Part shown: positions 37,515 to 44,841 of the stretch, piece by piece
How the letters are laid out: every line of letters begins with the position of its first letter
How positions within the stretch are numbered: position 1 is the stretch's first letter
Origin: Bacteroidota bacterium
GTDB taxonomy: Bacteria; Bacteroidota; Bacteroidia; Palsa-965
NCBI GenBank assembly: GCA_016194975.1
Contig: JACQAM010000001.1
Location: forward strand, 1 to 64,000
Direction: 5' to 3'
Length of the DNA: 64,000 nucleotides
Notes under the pieces: generated by a model
What the model was told of the DNA's origin: nothing
The model's database searches: none
The model's input: the letters and a program-made list of their open reading frames with translations, nothing else
Position numbers and translations under genes: made by a program

Positions 37515-38360
37515 ATGAGCTGGTTCAAGAGAATTAAAGAAGGCATCACCACTTCCACCAAGGAAAAAAAAGAAACTCCTGAAGGGCTGTGGCATAAATG
37601 TCCATCGTGTAAAAAAGTTTTCCCTTCTCAAGAGCATACCGCGAATTTTTATGTCTGCCAGAATTGCGGCCACCACGATCGTATCGGGTCTGCAGAATAT
37701 TTTTCCATTCTCTTCGATGAGAATCAATTTGAAGAACTCGATCCGAATCTTATTTCCGGCGATCCGCTCGAATTCGAAGACACAAAAAAATATCCTGATC
37801 GTCTTTCTGATTCCATAAAAAAAACAGGTTTGCACGATGCCCTGAGATCGGCGCACGGAAAATGCAATGGGAATGATCTTGTAGTTTGCTGCATGGATTT
37901 TACTTTCATCGGTGGTTCGATGGGGTCTGTGGTGGGAGAAAAAATTTCACGCGCCATTAATTTTTGTATTGCCAATAAATTTCCGTTGCTTATTATTTCC
38001 AAATCGGGTGGTGCGAGAATGATGGAAGCTGCGCATTCACTGATGCAGATGGCGAAAACTTCAGCGAAACTTTCTTTGCTTGCTGATGCAAAACTTCCGT
38101 TCATTTCTTTGCTCACTGATCCGACAACAGGTGGAGTAACTGCTTCTTATGCTATGCTTGGCGATGTGAATATTGCAGAACCCGGCGCACTCATCGGTTT
38201 CGCAGGCCCGCGCGTAGTAAAAGAAACGATCAAAAAAGATCTCCCCAAAGGATTCCAGACTTCTGAATTCGTTCTTGATCATGGATTTCTCGATGCCATT
38301 ATTAATCGGGGTGAATTGAAAACCACCCTTTCCCGCCTCATCGAAATGATGAAAATTTAA
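37515..38360 (+). CDS. accD: Acetyl-CoA carboxylase carboxyltransferase subunit beta
   Basis: The 281-residue protein has the N-terminal zinc ribbon (CPSC at 29-32, CQNC at 48-51). The crotonase-like core follows: [65 protein letters not shown]. It forms the carboxyltransferase with AccA to make malonyl-CoA for fatty acid synthesis. accA is not adjacent. The start at ATG 37515 follows the repeat cluster with a 4-bp gap, so a leader hairpin could affect its translation. A -7 box for rpsO lies directly after the stop. Confidence 0.97.
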   Translation: MSWFKRIKEGITTSTKEKKETPEGLWHKCPSCKKVFPSQEHTANFYVCQNCGHHDRIGSAEYFSILFDENQFEELDPNLISGDPLEFEDTKKYPDRLSDSIKKTGLHDALRSAHGKCNGNDLVVCCMDFTFIGGSMGSVVGEKISRAINFCIANKFPLLIISKSGGARMMEAAHSLMQMAKTSAKLSLLADAKLPFISLLTDPTTGGVTASYAMLGDVNIAEPGALIGFAGPRVVKETIKKDLPKGFQTSEFVLDHGFLDAIINRGELKTTLSRLIEMMKI

Positions 38361-38383
38361 GCTTTTTCATAGGGAAAAACGCT

Positions 38384-38391
38384 TATCTTTG
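38384..38391 (+). promoter_or_regulatory. Bacteroidota -7 box TATCTTTG before rpsO
   Basis: A perfect TAnnTTTG match, 59 nt before ATG 38451, leaving a leader long enough for the usual S15 autoregulation; no such structure is shown here. Confidence 0.6.
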
Positions 38392-38450
38392 CCGTCCCTG
38401 TTAATAGAGGGAAAATCAATAAAAATTAACTTAATCCACAAACAGCCGTT

Positions 38451-38720
38451 ATGTACCTGACGTCGGAAATTAAGAAAGACATCTTCAAGAAATTCGGAAA
38501 ATCGGATAAAGACACCGGTTCTGCCGAAGGACAGATCGCTCTCTTCACCCATCGCATCAATCACCTCACCGGACATCTTAAACTGAAACCGAAAGATAAA
38601 AGTTCAGAGCGTTCATTGGTTCTCCTCGTTGGAAAACGCAAAGCACAACTCGACTTCCTGAAGAAAAATGATATCGTCCGTTACCGCGAGATCATCAAGA
38701 AGCTCGACATCCGCAAATAA
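38451..38720 (+). CDS. rpsO: 30S ribosomal protein S15
   Basis: The 89-residue protein has the S15 pattern: DTGSAEGQIALFTHRINHLTGHLK, then SERSLVLLVGKRKAQLDFL and RYREIIKKLDIRK. It binds 16S rRNA in the central domain and organises the 30S platform. It has its own -7 box and a hairpin terminator at 38744, and pnp follows at 38873, the classical rpsO-pnp order seen across bacteria. Confidence 0.98.
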   Translation: MYLTSEIKKDIFKKFGKSDKDTGSAEGQIALFTHRINHLTGHLKLKPKDKSSERSLVLLVGKRKAQLDFLKKNDIVRYREIIKKLDIRK

Positions 38721-38743
38721 AATGCGAAGAATAAAAATTTACG

Positions 38744-38779
38744 GAAGGCATCCCTTAAAGTCAGCAGGGATGCTTTCTT
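38744..38779 (+). terminator. Terminator between rpsO and pnp
   Basis: GGCATCCCT pairs with AGGGATGCT around TTAAAGTCAGC, followed by TTCTTAATTTT. The T run is interrupted, so read-through into pnp is plausible. Confidence 0.6.
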
Positions 38780-38872
38780 AATTTTAAGCAACCCGCTGAC
38801 TCACGAAGAAGATCATGCTGATTTCTTCGCGCAATCAAAAGCAGCAGAAAAAAGAAAAACAAAAACAAAAAA

Positions 38873-41053
38873 ATGAAACCAATTACAAAAACATTTGACA
38901 TCGGCGACGGTCGCACTATTTCGCTTGAAACCGGAAAACTCGCTAAGCAAGCCGATGGATCAGTAGTATTGAAATTCGGAAACACCATGTTGCTCGCAAC
39001 GGTTGTTTCAAATCCTGAAGCGAAACCCGGCGTGGATTTTATGCCACTCACCGTTGATTATCGTGAAATGTTTTCCTCGACAGGAAAAATTCCAGGAAGC
39101 TTCTTCAAACGCGAAGCAAAACTTTCCGATCTCGAAGTGCTCAACTCAAGAATCGTAGATCGTGCGCTTCGCCCATTATTCCCTGATGATTATCATGCCG
39201 ACACACAAGTCCTCATATACCTCATCTCATCCGACAAAACTATTCTTCCCGATTGCCTCGCTGGCCTTGCAGCTTCTGCGGCACTCGCTGTTTCTGACAT
39301 TCCGTTCAACGGACCGATCTCAGAAGTACGTGTTGGACGTGTAGACGGAAAATTCATCGTGAATCCTACCATTGAGCAAATGGCTCTTTCCGACATTGAT
39401 ATGATCGTTGCCGCAAGCGCGAAAGATATTTTGATGGTGGAAGGTGAGATGAAAGAAGTGAGTGAAGCAGATATGCTCGAAGCGATAAAATTCGCGCATG
39501 AGAAAATCAAACTCGCGATCAACGCGATCAATCAACTCGCAGCTGAAGTAGAGAAATCAAAAACAAAACGCGTTTACTGCCACGAAGTGCACAACGAAGA
39601 TCTCCGTGAAAAAGTAAAAAAGGAATGTTACGACAAAGCGATCGCTGTAGCGAGAAAAGGAAATCCGAATAAACACGAACGCGCTGCTGCATTCAAAGCG
39701 GTGTTTGAAGAATTCTGGAATTCACTTCCTGAAGAAGAAAAAACAGATGAGAAACTCGCGCACGCGAAAATTTATTATCACGATGTGGAAAGAGATGCTG
39801 TGCGCAACATGGTACTCGCTGACAAAAAACGTCTCGATGGCCGCAGCACAACTGATATTCGCCCAATCTGGAGTGAAGTGGATTATCTTCCAATGGCGCA
39901 CGGATCTGCAGTATTCACACGCGGCGAAACACAATCACTGACCACCGTTACACTCGGAACAAAAATGGATCAGCAGTTGATTGACACTGCGATCATCGCA
40001 GGCGATGTGAATTTTATGCTGCATTATAATTTCCCTCCATTCTCCACCGGCGAAGCGCGTCCAATGCGCGGAACAGGCCGTCGTGAAGTAGGACATGGAA
40101 ATCTTGCATTGCGCGCATTGAAAAATCAGTTGCCTGATGGAAATCCTTACACGATCCGAATTGTTTCTGATATTCTCGAATCAAATGGTTCTTCATCCAT
40201 GGCGACAGTTTGCGCAGGAACACTTGCGCTGCTTGATTGCGGTGTGAAGATCAAAAAACCTGTTTCCGGAATTGCGATGGGATTGATCACTGACAACAGT
40301 GGAAAATTCGCAGTGCTTTCTGATATTCTCGGCGATGAAGATCACCTCGGCGATATGGATTTCAAAGTGTGCGGAACAAAAGACGGTATCACCGCTGTAC
40401 AAATGGATCTGAAAGTGGATGGACTTCCTTACGAAGTAATGATGCAGGCGATGGAACAAGCGAAAGCAGGCCGCGCGCACATACTCGGAGAAATGATGAA
40501 AACACTTTCCGAGCCGCGTGCCGAATTCAAACCACACGCACCACGCCTCGTTCAACTTACTATTCCGCGCGAATTCATTGGCGCTGTTATCGGACCTGGT
40601 GGAAAAATTATCCAGGAAATGCAGCGTGAGACAAATACAAAGATCATGATCGAAGAGGTTGGCGAATTCGGAATCATCGACATCGCATCTGCGAATAAAG
40701 ATGACATTGATCGCGCAGTTGCACGCATAAAAGGAATTACCACGATGCCGGAAGTTGGTGAAGTGTATGATGGAAAAGTAAAAAGCATAATGCCATTCGG
40801 CGCATTCGTTGAATTCCTTCCGGGAAAAGACGGGCTGCTTCACATTTCTGAAATTGACTGGAAACGTATCGAAACGATGGACGGAGTTTTCAAAGAAGGA
40901 GATGCAGTGAAAGTGAAACTCATCGAAGTGGATGAGAAGACCGGAAAATTCCGCTTGTCGAGAAAAGTGCTGATGGAAAAACCGGAAGGTTATGTAGAGC
41001 GTCCGTCACGTCCTCCGGGGCCGCCACGCAGAGAGCATACAGAAAGAAAATAA
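38873..41053 (+). CDS. pnp: Polynucleotide phosphorylase
   Basis: The 726-residue protein has two RNase PH domains (first: [19 protein letters not shown]; second: [21 protein letters not shown] with the conserved ADKKRLDGR). The catalytic-region motif [20 protein letters not shown] is in the second. The KH domain ([20 protein letters not shown]) and S1 domain ([20 protein letters not shown]) are both present. It degrades RNA by phosphorolysis from the 3' end in the cytoplasm. It ends in a basic tail rich in Arg and Pro ([16 protein letters not shown]). Downstream of rpsO, with a terminator at 41075. Confidence 0.98.
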   Translation: MKPITKTFDIGDGRTISLETGKLAKQADGSVVLKFGNTMLLATVVSNPEAKPGVDFMPLTVDYREMFSSTGKIPGSFFKREAKLSDLEVLNSRIVDRALRPLFPDDYHADTQVLIYLISSDKTILPDCLAGLAASAALAVSDIPFNGPISEVRVGRVDGKFIVNPTIEQMALSDIDMIVAASAKDILMVEGEMKEVSEADMLEAIKFAHEKIKLAINAINQLAAEVEKSKTKRVYCHEVHNEDLREKVKKECYDKAIAVARKGNPNKHERAAAFKAVFEEFWNSLPEEEKTDEKLAHAKIYYHDVERDAVRNMVLADKKRLDGRSTTDIRPIWSEVDYLPMAHGSAVFTRGETQSLTTVTLGTKMDQQLIDTAIIAGDVNFMLHYNFPPFSTGEARPMRGTGRREVGHGNLALRALKNQLPDGNPYTIRIVSDILESNGSSSMATVCAGTLALLDCGVKIKKPVSGIAMGLITDNSGKFAVLSDILGDEDHLGDMDFKVCGTKDGITAVQMDLKVDGLPYEVMMQAMEQAKAGRAHILGEMMKTLSEPRAEFKPHAPRLVQLTIPREFIGAVIGPGGKIIQEMQRETNTKIMIEEVGEFGIIDIASANKDDIDRAVARIKGITTMPEVGEVYDGKVKSIMPFGAFVEFLPGKDGLLHISEIDWKRIETMDGVFKEGDAVKVKLIEVDEKTGKFRLSRKVLMEKPEGYVERPSRPPGPPRREHTERK

Positions 41054-41074
41054 TTTTTTGTTTTTTAGAAATAA

Positions 41075-41105
41075 AGATCCCGTTCGCAAGAGCGGGATTT
41101 TTTTG
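41075..41105 (+). terminator. Rho-independent terminator after pnp
   Basis: GATCCCG pairs with CGGGAT around TTCGCAAGAG, followed by T7. It is 22 bp after the stop codon. Confidence 0.85.
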
Positions 41106-41208
41106 TTTTTGCATTTTCAAATCCGAAAACTATCCGTTTTGAAACGCTTAACAACCGATTAGTGGAATTGCAGCAAGAGAATTTATAACTTTCCTTAAAA
41201 CTAACGGC

Positions 41209-42162
41209 ATGACACTCCCCGGGTTTCACACTTACCATTTTTACAGTAAGGCGATCGGAACGATCTGCTTTACTGTCCTGCTGTTCTTCACTTCCCTGGA
41301 CGCGCAGCGCGATACGTGCGCGATAAAACTCCGATCTGTTCAGGCGGATTATGGTTTCAACATCTACGCGGTTCCAAATCTGAACATAGAAGAACAACAA
41401 AGTATAACACCGGGTTCTTCGCTGTTGCGCCAGAATTTCGGAACCTACAGCTACCATCTTAGTGGAACAGACTTTTTTTCTGCGCATGTTTTTTCTGCAG
41501 GAACGGAATTCAACTTCTATAACAGGAAGAAAAATAAATACGGGGAAAGGTTTTCAGCCGGTATGAATTTTTCTTACGAAAATTTTTCACCGGGAGATTA
41601 CGGAAGTTTTATCAAAACGACCGGCGGAAGATCAGACACGACTTATTCTACTGTTTATGATGGCATGGGAAATCCTCATCCTGATACCATCGTCCACGAT
41701 ACGCTCTCGCAATATTTCCGTCGTTTTGCGTGGAAGGAATCTATTTGCACTATTGGTATTCATGTTTCATTTCACACAGAGGAGAATCAAATCCTTTCCG
41801 CCGGAACTGGTTTGGGAATTCAATTTGGTTTGGGCCTCGCAGGAAAAACGGATATCTATTCTTCAGTAAGTCCATGGACATTTGATTCGTCTATTGTCAC
41901 ACGATCGCACACACTTCATGATGACGGCTCTACAGTTTCCATCACATCAGAAAGTTTCAAAACGAAACCAAATATTATGATGTCAGCCATCATTCCATTA
42001 TATCTGCAATTACGATTTCCGGAAAAATGGGATCTCCTGCACAGATTCGCCTTCACCATTGCCGTGCACCAGGGACTTTATTTTATTACGATCCCCGGAG
42101 TAAGCACACATATTTTTTCGCAACCCGGAGCTTCGGCTGGATTGAAATTCTATTTCGAATAG
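41209..42162 (+). CDS. Putative outer-membrane beta-barrel protein, unknown function
   Basis: The 317-residue product has an atypically long signal region (hydrophobic ICFTVLLFFTSLDAQ at residues ~26-40). Amphipathic strands with aromatic ends follow (FSAGTEFNFYN, YGERFSAGMNFSYENF, ILSAGTGLGIQFGLG), and the C-terminus closes GASAGLKFYFE. The last strand ending near Phe suits an outer-membrane barrel. No family is recognised. It is monocistronic between pnp and the repeat-bearing terminator at 42224. In-frame starts downstream of 41209 are possible. Confidence 0.65.
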   Translation: MTLPGFHTYHFYSKAIGTICFTVLLFFTSLDAQRDTCAIKLRSVQADYGFNIYAVPNLNIEEQQSITPGSSLLRQNFGTYSYHLSGTDFFSAHVFSAGTEFNFYNRKKNKYGERFSAGMNFSYENFSPGDYGSFIKTTGGRSDTTYSTVYDGMGNPHPDTIVHDTLSQYFRRFAWKESICTIGIHVSFHTEENQILSAGTGLGIQFGLGLAGKTDIYSSVSPWTFDSSIVTRSHTLHDDGSTVSITSESFKTKPNIMMSAIIPLYLQLRFPEKWDLLHRFAFTIAVHQGLYFITIPGVSTHIFSQPGASAGLKFYFE

Positions 42163-42210
42163 TGTGAGAAACACTTGTGGGTAAAACTATTCATACATCA
42201 TTCAAACTTA

Positions 42211-42225
42211 TTTTCCCAATGAAAA
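42211..42225 (+). repeat. Single copy of the TTTTCCCAATGAAAA motif
   Basis: An exact copy of the 15-bp motif of the 43341-43766 array, directly before the hairpin at 42224 and overlapping its left arm by two bases. Confidence 0.75.
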
Positions 42226-42266
42226 ATCCCGCATCCTTCGACTTCGCTCAGGACGGGATTTTTTTT
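42224..42266 (+). terminator. Terminator with an embedded TCCTTCGACTTCGCTCAGGA repeat
   Basis: AAATCCCG (42224-42231) pairs with CGGGATTT (42254-42261), followed by T5. The apex is filled by the 20-bp element at 42234-42253, itself a partial dyad (TCCT/AGGA). It terminates the barrel gene that ends at 42162. From memory, this element is a widely spread repeat; its reverse strand gives the spurious peptide VLSEVEG. Confidence 0.75.
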
Positions 42267-42416
42267 AGCACACTTCTTGATGAGAAGAACTGAAACCGTT
42301 CTTATAAGAGTTTTCAACAAGAAATCCAACACCATGTAACCTTTTCCATTGCTATCCGTAGACGTACAGAATTCCACACACATTATAGAATTTGTATTAA
42401 CCCTTTAGCATAACCC

Positions 42417-43289
42417 ATGATGCGTCAACTAAAAATTTCAAAACAGGTCACCAACAGGGAAACCGCTTCACTCGACAAATATTTACAGGAGATAGGCCGT
42501 GTGGACCTGATCACCGCAGAAGAAGAAGTGGATCTCGCCCGCAAGATCAAGCAGGGCGATCAATTTGCATTGGCAAAAATGGTGAATGCCAATCTCCGTT
42601 TCGTCGTATCCGTTTCCAAACAATACCAGAATCAGGGATTGAGTTTGCCCGATCTTATCAATGAAGGCAATCTTGGTTTGATCAAAGCTGCACAGCGTTT
42701 TGATGAAACACGTGGTTTCAAATTCATTTCCTACGCTGTATGGTGGATACGCCAGAGCATTCTGCAGGCATTGGCAGAGCAATCACGAATTGTGCGTTTG
42801 CCGCTCAATAAAATCGGCTCCATCAATAAAATAAATAAAACTTTCGCACGTCTTGAGCAGGAATATGAGCGTGAGCCGAGCGCCGACGAAATAGGTGCTG
42901 CACTGGATCTTTCTCCGGAAGATATTAAAGAAGCGATGCGAAATACCGGCCGTCACGTGTCGATGGATGCACCGCTCGCTACCGGCGATGAGAACACAAG
43001 CAATATGTACGACGTGATGCAGAGTGAGGATACGCCGAGCCCCGAGAATTCTCTCATCAGCGAATCATTGCGCAAAGAAATCGAACGCGCATTGTGTACG
43101 CTCACTGCACGCGAAGCTGATGTGGTTCGTCTCTATTTCGGATTAAGCGGAACACATGCATTGACGCTCGAAGAGATCGGCGAAAAATTCGATCTCACCC
43201 GCGAGCGCGTGCGCCAGATAAAAGAAAAAGCTATCCGCAGGTTGAAACACACGTCACGCAGCCGTCTGCTGAAAACATACCTCGGATAA
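42417..43289 (+). CDS. rpoD: RNA polymerase primary sigma factor (Bacteroidota type)
   Basis: The 290-residue protein (288-290 is normal for this phylum) lacks the long region 1.1 and spacer of E. coli RpoD. Region 1.2: [20 protein letters not shown]. Region 2: [20 protein letters not shown], then [19 protein letters not shown] and [16 protein letters not shown]. Region 3: [20 protein letters not shown]. Region 4.2: [20 protein letters not shown]. It directs RNA polymerase to TTTG/TAnnTTTG promoters. Two Met codons open the frame (42417 and 42420). It is monocistronic, with a strong terminator at 43313 followed by the 15-bp motif array. Confidence 0.98.
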   Translation: MMRQLKISKQVTNRETASLDKYLQEIGRVDLITAEEEVDLARKIKQGDQFALAKMVNANLRFVVSVSKQYQNQGLSLPDLINEGNLGLIKAAQRFDETRGFKFISYAVWWIRQSILQALAEQSRIVRLPLNKIGSINKINKTFARLEQEYEREPSADEIGAALDLSPEDIKEAMRNTGRHVSMDAPLATGDENTSNMYDVMQSEDTPSPENSLISESLRKEIERALCTLTAREADVVRLYFGLSGTHALTLEEIGEKFDLTRERVRQIKEKAIRRLKHTSRSRLLKTYLG

Positions 43290-43312
43290 TTTTGCAAACC
43301 ATGTATAGAAAG

Positions 43313-43346
43313 AAAACCAGTCGCGAGGCTGGTTTTTTTATTTTTT
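43313..43346 (+). terminator. Rho-independent terminator after rpoD
   Basis: AAACCAGTC pairs with GGCTGGTT around GCGA, followed by T7ATTTTTT. It starts 24 bp after the stop codon. The first degenerate copy of the array motif begins in its T run. Confidence 0.85.
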
Positions 43347-43766
43347 ACCAATGAGAGTTCCCTATTCCTCATAGGTAAACATTTCCCTGAAATACGATTT
43401 TCCCAATGAAAATGCATTTCGCCAGTGAAAAACGTCATTCTCCCAATGAAAAAAAGGGCAAGGCATACCTAAAATGGCGTTTTCTCCAATGAAAAAAGAG
43501 CTTTCCCCAATGGAAAAAGAACTTAAAAATGAGTTCCCCCAATGAAAAAAGCAGGTTGAAACAGCCAAAAAGCCGATTTTCCCAATGAAAAGACGAGTTT
43601 TCAACAATGGTGGATTTTCGCATTACTGGATTTCTTCTTGTTTTTCCCCAATGAAAAAAGTGATTTCCCCAATGAAAAAACGAATTTTTGAGCTCATTTT
43701 CCCAATGAAAACCGGAAGCGTCAAAAAAGCGACTTATTGACAATTCGTGAATTTTCCCAATGAAAT
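43341..43766 (+). repeat. Array of about 12 copies of TTTTCCCAATGAAAA in a 550-bp non-coding gap
   Basis: Exact or near copies lie at 43398-43412, 43417-43431 (TTTCGCCAGTGAAAA), 43438-43452, 43480-43495, 43502-43517, 43534-43548, 43577-43591, 43642-43657, 43664-43678, 43697-43711 and 43752-43766. Degenerate copies are near 43341-43357 and 43598-43611. All point the same way. Unit spacing is irregular (about 20-65 bp) and the sequence between units is unrelated, so it is neither a CRISPR nor a simple tandem repeat. Arms TTTTC/GAAAA flank CCAAT, giving a short dyad. The units fall in all reading frames with stops between, so they are a DNA signal and not a protein repeat. The last unit touches the -33 box of the SWIB gene promoter. 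Confidence 0.9.
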
Positions 43767-43798
43767 TTGTCGGGCGTATGTTTATAGTATTACTTTTG
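43766..43798 (+). promoter_or_regulatory. Promoter of the SWIB-domain gene
   Basis: TTTG at 43766-43769 and TACTTTTG at 43791-43798 match the Bacteroidota -33/-7 boxes with a 21-bp spacer. The -7 box ends 41 nt before ATG 43840. The final array unit overlaps the first base of the -33 box. Confidence 0.65.
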
Positions 43799-43839
43799 GG
43801 TCACTCAATTAATTGAACAACCAATAATAAAAATCAAAC

Positions 43840-44160
43840 ATGGCTAAAAAAGCAAAAGCGAAAGCAAAGAAAGCGGCTCCTAAAAAAGCTGCAAAGAAAA
43901 AAACAGCACGCAAACCAAATGCTGCATTCATGAAACCTCTCATGCCGAGCGCTACTCTCGCTGAAGTGGTTGGCAACAAAGCAATGCCACGCACTGAGAT
44001 CGTGAAAAAAATCTGGGATTATATCAAGAAGAACGGTCTCCAGGACAAAAAGAACCGCCGCATGATCAACGCGGATGCGAAACTCAAAACAGTATTCGGA
44101 GGAAAAGGACAGATCTCTATGTTCGAACTCGCGAAAGTTGTTTCTAAACACGTAAAATAA
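43840..44160 (+). CDS. SWIB/MDM2-domain protein with lysine-alanine-rich tail
   Basis: The 106-residue protein has an N-terminal basic tail (MAKKAKAKAKKAAPKKAA, then KKKTARKPN) like histone H1 or HU-extension tails. A SWIB/MDM2 domain follows at residues ~32-106 (AFMKPLMPSATLAEVV, then IVKKIWDYIKKNGLQDKKNR, and GGKGQISMFELAKVV). SWIB domains occur in eukaryotic chromatin remodellers and in chlamydial and some bacterial nucleoid proteins, where a DNA- or protein-binding role is proposed. It probably binds DNA through the tail. It lies directly after the motif array, with promoter and terminator of its own, so it may regulate itself through the array. Confidence 0.9.
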   Translation: MAKKAKAKAKKAAPKKAAKKKTARKPNAAFMKPLMPSATLAEVVGNKAMPRTEIVKKIWDYIKKNGLQDKKNRRMINADAKLKTVFGGKGQISMFELAKVVSKHVK

Positions 44161-44184
44161 TTCTTACGTTTTTCGCAAAAGAAA

Positions 44185-44216
44185 AAAAGGTCTCCGCCAG
44201 GGGGCCTTTTTTTATT
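44185..44216 (+). terminator. Rho-independent terminator after the SWIB gene
   Basis: AAAAAGG and CCTTTTTTT arms enclose a GC-rich apex (TCTCCGCCAGGGGG), beginning 25 bp after the stop codon. Confidence 0.75.
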
Positions 44217-44317
44217 GGGGGAATTTATCAGTCATAATGAGGAAATATTGCCACCAATTCTCACTGATTAACACTGATTATTTTTTACTGTCAATTGGCC
44301 ATTGGCAATCGGCAATT

Positions 44318-44812
44318 TTACCTCGCGGCTTTCGGTATCAGCACAAAGTTCATCTTCTGGTTTTTCCTGTCCACATTCACGATCAATCGCATTCCGGAAG
44401 CAGAGGCATCCAACTGCGTGCACTGGTTGAGCGGTTTTCCCTTGCATCCGAGCTTATGAAAAGTTTTCTGCAATTGGCTCAACGCCGAATCGATACTATT
44501 ATTCCCGCTCACATCAATGAAAACATATTCCAGTTCGCCGTCGCAGAATTCATATTGAATGGACGAGGCCGTAAAACCAGTCAACTGCATCTCCTGCGTT
44601 CTCCTGAAATAAGTCTGGCATCGCGTGTTGCGCATGTAAACCGCCGTGTCTTTGTAAGCGGAAGTGGAATCGAGAATGACTGTTTTGTCAGGCATGTCGG
44701 CCGATTTCATTCCGAAAGAAATTCCTTTGAGACCGATGAAATCAAGTTTCTGCGCGTGCGAAGAAGTAAAAATGAAAATGAAAAATATACACTGGAAAAA
44801 AATGCGTCGCAT
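44318..44812 (-). CDS. Secreted protein of unknown function
   Basis: I choose ATG 44812 (164 residues), which opens a signal peptide (MRRIFFQCIFFIFIFTSSHAQ); the frame is open to a GTG at 44845. The mature part has four Cys residues in a spread pattern (RNTRCQTYFRR, YEFCDGELEYVFIDVSGN, KLGCKGKPLNQCTQ), perhaps two disulfides. I recognise no family. It begins 29 bp after the stop of the M3 peptidase gene on the same strand and is probably in its operon, hinting at a shared periplasmic location. Confidence 0.6.
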   Translation of the reverse strand: MRRIFFQCIFFIFIFTSSHAQKLDFIGLKGISFGMKSADMPDKTVILDSTSAYKDTAVYMRNTRCQTYFRRTQEMQLTGFTASSIQYEFCDGELEYVFIDVSGNNSIDSALSQLQKTFHKLGCKGKPLNQCTQLDASASGMRLIVNVDRKNQKMNFVLIPKAAR

Positions 44813-44841
44813 CGTTGGCGAAGTTACGGACTTTAGCGCTT

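Noticed and set aside
42198-42383. 61-codon minus-strand ORF containing VLSEVEG
   Set aside because: It is the translation of the terminator repeat at 42234-42253; this peptide is a known kind of spurious product.
43362-43743. Minus-strand ORFs of 81 and 102 codons with FHWGN/FHWEN/FIGEN repeats
   Set aside because: The repeated peptide changes with the reading frame because the 15-bp DNA unit recurs in every frame. The spacing is irregular and there is no coherent start or composition. It is a DNA repeat, not a protein.
43341-43766. CRISPR array
   Set aside because: Units are 15 bp, too short; spacers vary from about 5 to 50 bp; no Cas genes in the window.
44237-44836. 199-codon plus-strand ORF
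   Set aside because: It is antisense to the signal-peptide-bearing gene at 44318-44812, and its composition is that of a shadow frame.
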